NCBI GenBank assembly: GCA_015233015.1
Contig: JADFYO010000013.1
Span: forward strand, 1 to 64,000
Direction of reading: 5' to 3'
Source: Nitrospirota bacterium
GTDB lineage: Bacteria > Nitrospirota > Thermodesulfovibrionia > Thermodesulfovibrionales > Magnetobacteriaceae
Length of the DNA: 64,000 nucleotides
The notes below the pieces were generated by a model. It did no database searches and was not told where the DNA came from. It saw nothing but the letters and a program-made list of their open reading frames with translations. Below are positions 60,359 through 64,000 of the stretch, one piece after another. Within the stretch, counting starts at the first letter, position 1; every line of letters begins with the position of its first letter. The translations under genes and the position numbers were made by a program.

Positions 60359-62096
60359 AAAAGCTGCTGGCATTAGCGAAGACTGGTTGTCGTTGTTTCT
60401 TGGTATCTTCATTTTCATGGTGTCTTTAGGTTTGTTTGTTGGGTCCGATCTCCTGGGATGGGGCATCAGTACAAAAATCTGGACTGACCCCACTAAGGCT
60501 ATGTCCACCGTCTCTTCAAAGTTTCAACCGGTAAAAGGTGAAATCGCAAAAATCGACGGCCATAAACTTACCCTTAAACTCGCCGACGGTAAAGAGGCAG
60601 TCGTTACCGCCGAAGGCGACGTCGCCAGTCTTAAAGCCGGCGATACATACGAGAAAAAAGGCATTTCCGGCATGACCGCCCTGTTTCTTACGTATGCCGC
60701 TATGCTCATCGTTATGCTCGTCGGGGCAAGGTTAATGGCCATTAATGTGGGTAAATTCGCCGTCGGCTTCACCGTTTTATTCTGGCTTAGTTACCTGTGC
60801 TGGTTCACCGGGCATTATGCACATATTGCGGCTACAAAAAATCAGCTCGCCGGGTTTAAAATCAGCTGGGCATTGAGCCTCACCCCTGAGGCCGGTTTTA
60901 TTGTAGCGCTCATCGTCGGTCTTCTTGTGGGGAATTTCTTTCCAAAACTCTCTGAGACGCTGAAAGAGGCGGCAAGGCCGGAGTTATATATCAAGACCGC
61001 CATCGTTATCATGGGCGCTATGCTCGGCCTCAAGGCCGCTGAGTCCTTTACGCTGGCATCGGCTGTATTATTCAGAGGATTTTGCGCCATCGTAGAGGCA
61101 TATCTCATCTACTGGGCGGTAGTATATTACGTGGCAAGAAGGTACTTTAAGTTCAGCCCCGAATGGGCGGCGCCGTTAGCCGCTGGTATATCAATATGCG
61201 GCGTGTCGGCGGCTATAGCGGTAGGCGGCGCTATAAGGGCGCGTCCAATTGTGCCTATCATGGTATCTTCACTTGTCGTCATCTTTGCCGTTGTGGAGAT
61301 GTTAATCCTGCCGTTTGCCGCACAGATATTCCTGTGGAGCGAACCGCTGGTCGCAGGCGCATGGATGGGCCTTGCAGTCAAGACAGACGGCGGCGCAGTA
61401 GCAAGCGGCGCTATAACCGACGCCCTCATACGTGCAAAGGCGCTGGAGATGGCCGGCATAAAATACCAGGAAGGCTGGATTACTATGGCCAGCACGACGG
61501 TTAAGATGTTCATAGATATATTCATTGGCGTATGGGCATTCGTCCTCGCTATCGTCTGGTGTACAAAGGTAGAATGTAAGCCCGGCGAAAAGGTTAGGGC
61601 CGTGGAAATATGGCAGAGGTTCCCTAAATTTGTCATCGGCTATGTGGCGACATTCTTACTGCTCCTGTTCATATGCTTCCCATCGACAAAGGCAATTGCG
61701 CCGGTTGACAGCGAAATAAAAAAACTGACAACTGAGATCGCTTCGCTGGAAAAGAAACTGGTGGCAAATCCCGCAGATGAGGCGGCAATAAAAACTCAAA
61801 TAGGACACTCTAAAGATCTTATTAAAAGTCTGAACAGCAGCGTTAAAGAGCAGAAGGATATGCTCTCAAAGGCAAAACTTGCCACCGACGAGAGTAACAC
61901 CTTCAGGGTTATGTTCTTTGTCCTGACGTTTTTCAGTATCGGCTTGGTCTCTAACTTCAAAAAGCTGTGGGAAGAGGGAATTGGCAGACTCGCCGCAGTG
62001 TATGTAATATGTCTGTTTGGGTTTATCATATGGGTAGGACTGTTCATTTCATGGTTATTTTTCCATGGAGTAAAACCACCGGTAGTTATAGGTTGA
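60351..62096 (+). CDS. UPF0324/YeiH-like membrane transporter with extra domains
   Basis: The 581-residue protein resembles YeiH/UPF0324 putative sulfate exporters: AGISICGVSAAIAVGGAI near residue 277 is the family hallmark, followed by PIMVSSLVVIFAVVEM and LAVKTDGGAVASGAI. It has about ten to eleven helices. Two additions are not typical: a beta-rich insert near residues 55-100 (GEIAKIDGHKLTLKLADGKE) after TM1, and a charged coiled coil near 460-515 before the last helices. GGGAGGAG precedes the ATG. It is probably co-transcribed with the 53-residue gene that follows. Confidence 0.8.
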   Translation: MNEKAAGISEDWLSLFLGIFIFMVSLGLFVGSDLLGWGISTKIWTDPTKAMSTVSSKFQPVKGEIAKIDGHKLTLKLADGKEAVVTAEGDVASLKAGDTYEKKGISGMTALFLTYAAMLIVMLVGARLMAINVGKFAVGFTVLFWLSYLCWFTGHYAHIAATKNQLAGFKISWALSLTPEAGFIVALIVGLLVGNFFPKLSETLKEAARPELYIKTAIVIMGAMLGLKAAESFTLASAVLFRGFCAIVEAYLIYWAVVYYVARRYFKFSPEWAAPLAAGISICGVSAAIAVGGAIRARPIVPIMVSSLVVIFAVVEMLILPFAAQIFLWSEPLVAGAWMGLAVKTDGGAVASGAITDALIRAKALEMAGIKYQEGWITMASTTVKMFIDIFIGVWAFVLAIVWCTKVECKPGEKVRAVEIWQRFPKFVIGYVATFLLLLFICFPSTKAIAPVDSEIKKLTTEIASLEKKLVANPADEAAIKTQIGHSKDLIKSLNSSVKEQKDMLSKAKLATDESNTFRVMFFVLTFFSIGLVSNFKKLWEEGIGRLAAVYVICLFGFIIWVGLFISWLFFHGVKPPVVIG

Positions 62097-62116
62097 TTTA
62101 AGGAGGAATTTATAAT

Positions 62117-62278
62117 ATGGCAGATGATCCGAAATTTTCCGAGGAATTAAAGAAGATGGAATATGAGCCGCTTTCCCCTGTAGAGAATAAGCTCATAGCA
62201 TGGAGCCTTGGGGTTGGTGTTGCGGCTCTAGCGTTTTTCTACTGGTTAAGCAAGACGTTCTTCCCGGGCGGCCACTAA
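62117..62278 (+). CDS. Small single-pass membrane protein (53 aa)
   Basis: The 53-residue protein starts MADDPKFSEELKKMEYEPL and ends in a membrane helix (LIAWSLGVGVAALAFFYWL) with FFPGGH. AGGAGG is 10 nt before the ATG. It lies 20 bp after the YeiH-like gene and before a strong terminator, so it is probably a small partner subunit of the transporter. No family is recognised. Confidence 0.7.
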   Translation: MADDPKFSEELKKMEYEPLSPVENKLIAWSLGVGVAALAFFYWLSKTFFPGGH

Positions 62279-62286
62279 AAAAAATG

Positions 62287-62325
62287 ACTGCCGCATACGG
62301 TATCTCAGTATGCGGCAGTATTTAT
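62287..62325 (+). terminator. Rho-independent terminator
   Basis: ACTGCCGCATAC pairs perfectly with GTATGCGGCAGT over 12 bp, followed by an AT-rich run (ATTTATT). Confidence 0.85.
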
Positions 62326-62375
62326 TAAAAAGTAATTGACTGTGCTTAGGGTTTTGTGCTATCCTTATAATAGCA

Positions 62376-63170
62376 ATGAGAAAAATAGCAATTTTCTTTT
62401 CACTATTAGCTGCCGCCGCAATAATGCTGTTTTTTACGCCTTACGACGCCGCCGCCATGAACGGCTGCGATACGAACTGCGCAACCTGCCATAAACTTGA
62501 GAAACAAGAGGCCTCCGAAATCGTCAAAGAGCTTAATCCCGGCCTCGCCGTAGAAGATGTTCAGCTTTCCCCCTCAAAGGGCCTTTGGGAGATAGTCGTC
62601 AAGTCCAAGGCCGAACCAAAAGGAGAAAAGGTTATCCTGTATCTTGATTTCTCTAAAGGCAACATGTTTATCGGAAAATTAATCAAGTTGAAAACGAAAG
62701 AAAACCTGACCGAAAAGCGCAACATGGAGCTAAACAAAGTAGATTATTCGGCCATACCCATCAAAGACGCCCTCTTTTTGGGCGATAAAAACGCCAAACA
62801 CAAGGTTATAGTCTTTACCGACCCCGATTGTCCCTACTGCAAAAAACTTCACGATGAGATAAAAAAAGTGATCGCCAAAAGACAGGATATAGCGTTTTAT
62901 ATACTCCTGTATCCTATAACTAAGCTTCATCCCGACTCCCTGAAAAAATCAAAGGCGGTAATGTGCGCGAAATCTCTCCAGCTTCTCGATGACGCATTTG
63001 ATAAGAAACCGCTTCCTGAGCCTTCATGCAGTGCGAAGTCTGTCGATGAGAACATCAGGATAGCCGAGGGACTTGGCCTTACCGGCACGCCTGCCATAGT
63101 TTTCCCCGATGGTGTGCTGATAAGAGGCGCTATGCCGGCAGAAGAAATCCTCCGTTTGATAGATAAGTAA
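62376..63170 (+). CDS. DsbC-like thioredoxin-fold protein with N-terminal CxxCH
   Basis: The 264-residue protein has a signal peptide (about 5-27), then CDTNCATCHKL with a heme-type CATCH motif (C35, C38, H39). A dimerisation-like part (about 45-110) and a thioredoxin fold follow, with the active site CPYC (152-155), a cis-Pro loop TGTPAIVF and extra cysteines (VMCAK, PSCSAK). The layout is that of DsbC/DsbG isomerases. A TATAAT lies 4 nt before the ATG without a Shine-Dalgarno sequence. It may act on cytochrome c apoproteins or metal-binding proteins, which is inference. Confidence 0.82.
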   Translation: MRKIAIFFSLLAAAAIMLFFTPYDAAAMNGCDTNCATCHKLEKQEASEIVKELNPGLAVEDVQLSPSKGLWEIVVKSKAEPKGEKVILYLDFSKGNMFIGKLIKLKTKENLTEKRNMELNKVDYSAIPIKDALFLGDKNAKHKVIVFTDPDCPYCKKLHDEIKKVIAKRQDIAFYILLYPITKLHPDSLKKSKAVMCAKSLQLLDDAFDKKPLPEPSCSAKSVDENIRIAEGLGLTGTPAIVFPDGVLIRGAMPAEEILRLIDK

Positions 63171-63178
63171 TACCTACA

Positions 63179-63285
63179 GATTAAAGACGAAGGGGGATAA
63201 TCCCCCTTCACCCCTGTTCTCGCACATGCTTTGTCATCGGGTTTGGGCTGCCGCTCGTTGGCGGCTTCAGTACTCCGGCTAAAGG
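63179..63285 (+). repeat. Palindromic interspersed repeat, copy F
   Basis: This full-length copy starts 9 bp after the DsbC-like gene, with both hairpins and ACTCCGGCTAA at the end. It lies just upstream of the zur promoter. Confidence 0.9.
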
Positions 63286-63293
63286 CTTACGTG

Positions 63294-63323
63294 TTGACAA
63301 ATGCAACCTCGTTGCAATATAAT
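63294..63323 (+). promoter_or_regulatory. Leaderless promoter with embedded operator, zur-znuA
   Basis: TTGACA (63294-63299) and TATAAT (63318-63323) are 18 bp apart. The spacer contains the palindrome TGCAACCTCGTTGCA (63302-63316), a probable binding site for the encoded Fur-family regulator. The ATG follows 7 nt after the -10 box, where transcription normally starts. Confidence 0.65.
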
Positions 63324-63330
63324 CTCCCCT

Positions 63331-63768
63331 ATGAGACAAGAAACACTTGCAGCTCTGAAAGACAAGGGCTTTCGTCTGACTAAGATCAGAAAATTTATTG
63401 TAGAGATATTTTACTCCAGCGAGGCCGTGCCCATATCTGCCCCTGAACTCAGGACGCGTCTTTTAGCCCAAAACGTAAAAGCAAATAAGACTACGGTCTA
63501 TCGCGAACTGGACTTTCTGTCTGACCAGGGCATAATCGTGGAAATTAATGCTGGCGACGGCAAGAAGCGGTATGAACTGCAACGCCACGGTCATCACCAC
63601 CACATCTTGTGTCTGAGGTGCAGCGCCGTTGAGTGCGTAACCATCGAAAACTGCGCGCTGGAAGACCAGCTCAACAGCGTTGATCTGAAGAATTTTAAGG
63701 TAACCGGCCATGCGTTGAATTTTTTTGGCCTGTGTGAGGGGTGCCGCCCATATACGGAGTGCCGATGA
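63331..63768 (+). CDS. zur: Fur-family regulator, probably Zur
   Basis: The 145-residue protein has the Fur-family plan: a winged helix (GFRLTKIRKFIVEIF, TTVYRELDFLSDQGI) and a metal-binding part with HGHHHHILCLRCSAVEC and a C-terminal FFGLCEGC, giving two CxxC zinc sites. The ATG at 63331 is chosen because the promoter places the transcript start next to it; a longer reading from 63301 would cover the promoter. Its stop overlaps the znuA start, supporting the zinc-uptake regulator assignment over Fur or PerR. Confidence 0.85.
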   Translation: MRQETLAALKDKGFRLTKIRKFIVEIFYSSEAVPISAPELRTRLLAQNVKANKTTVYRELDFLSDQGIIVEINAGDGKKRYELQRHGHHHHILCLRCSAVECVTIENCALEDQLNSVDLKNFKVTGHALNFFGLCEGCRPYTECR

Positions 63769-64000
63769 AACATTATATGCGGGCTGTGTCTGCCGCTGTG
63801 TTATTATTCTTTATATTCCAGGCAGACGCAATCGCCGCGATTAAGGTCGCGGCGTCGTTTTATCCCCTTGCCCACTTCGCCAAACAGGTTGGGGGCAGCC
63901 TCGCCGATGTGGCAACTATAGTCCCCGCCGGGGTTGAGCCGCACGAATTCGACCCTGCACCAAAGGACATCAGACATATTTATGCCTCACGAGTGTTTAT
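63765..64000 (+). CDS. znuA: Zinc ABC transporter substrate-binding protein, partial
   Basis: The gene begins in the overlap with zur (CGATGA) and runs off the window end; 78 codons are visible. A signal peptide (to about residue 24) precedes IKVAASFYPLAHFAKQVGG, the usual start of ZnuA/MntA binding proteins, and GVEPHEFDPAPKDI carries the first metal-binding His (H54). The operon context with a Fur-type regulator favours zinc. Confidence 0.9.
   Translation, partial: MKHYMRAVSAAVLLFFIFQADAIAAIKVAASFYPLAHFAKQVGGSLADVATIVPAGVEPHEFDPAPKDIRHIYASRVF

Noticed and set aside
62336-62371. TTGACT...TATAAT as a standard promoter for the DsbC-like gene
   Set aside because: The spacing of 24 bp is too long for a normal sigma-70 promoter, so only the TATAAT is mentioned.
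63301-63330. Longer reading of the Fur-family protein from 63301
   Set aside because: The added codons cover the operator and -10 box, so they cannot be translated from that promoter.

Overview
The window comes from a Gram-negative anaerobe or facultative chemotroph. It carries LPS genes (lpxC, a GT9 heptosyltransferase), a secreted pentaheme cytochrome c, DsrE-family sulfur-relay-like proteins, sigma-54-type pilin promoters, many Cache/PAS signalling proteins with an HQWRQPL-type H-box, and a family of TPR-containing GT-C membrane glycosyltransferases. This combination best fits Nitrospirota (Thermodesulfovibrionia or Magnetobacterium relatives). That placement is inference; no rRNA or tRNA gene was seen.

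Layout. 1-4822 (mostly minus strand): a FlgT-like exported protein, HU, three small DsrE-family proteins, the pentaheme cytochrome and a heptosyltransferase. 4823-10709: an array of four type IV pilin paralogs with duplicated sigma-54 promoter regions, a TPR-GT-C protein and a fifth pilin. 10767-23736: four further TPR-GT-C/TPR membrane proteins, a TPR lipoprotein, ispE without a canonical start codon, a Panacea-type toxin-antitoxin pair and an HtrA protease. 23737-45000: a signalling island with three histidine kinases, two HD-GYP proteins, a response regulator, a substrate-binding protein coupled to a kinase, a YgiT/DUF4258 module, and a SiaABC partner-switching operon whose last gene is an HD-GYP phosphodiesterase instead of the usual SiaD diguanylate cyclase. 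45000-56700: lpxC, tldD, polyamine and methylthioadenosine genes (mtnP, speD, mtnA), a prenyl synthase, AmmeMemoRadiSam A and a frameshifted MgtE-N/CBS gene. 56700-64000: an AT-rich NACHT ATPase gene behind a sigma-54-like promoter, a UPF0324/YeiH-like transporter with two small companion ORFs, a DsbC-like protein with a CxxCH motif, and a zur-znuA operon cut by the window end.

Most notable points. (1) The SiaABC/HD-GYP operon lies in a 4.4-kb block bounded by 71-bp direct repeats that copy the end of the upstream kinase gene; removing the block would restore an overlapping kinase-epimerase gene pair. (2) The pilin array carries repeated TGACAyAATrTGTCA palindromes, -24/-12 promoters, a conserved leader hairpin and a visible recombination scar. 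(3) An 11-C tract lies inside the spacer of a promoter driving a degenerate receiver protein. (4) A six-copy palindromic repeat family sits directly behind genes, and a separate MITE-like element has 26-bp terminal inverted repeats. (5) Several genes appear to have leaderless or near-leaderless promoters.

Functionally the window joins surface building (pili, probable glycosylation, LPS) with c-di-GMP and histidine-kinase signalling. Housekeeping sulfur, polyamine, isoprenoid and metal homeostasis genes fill the rest.
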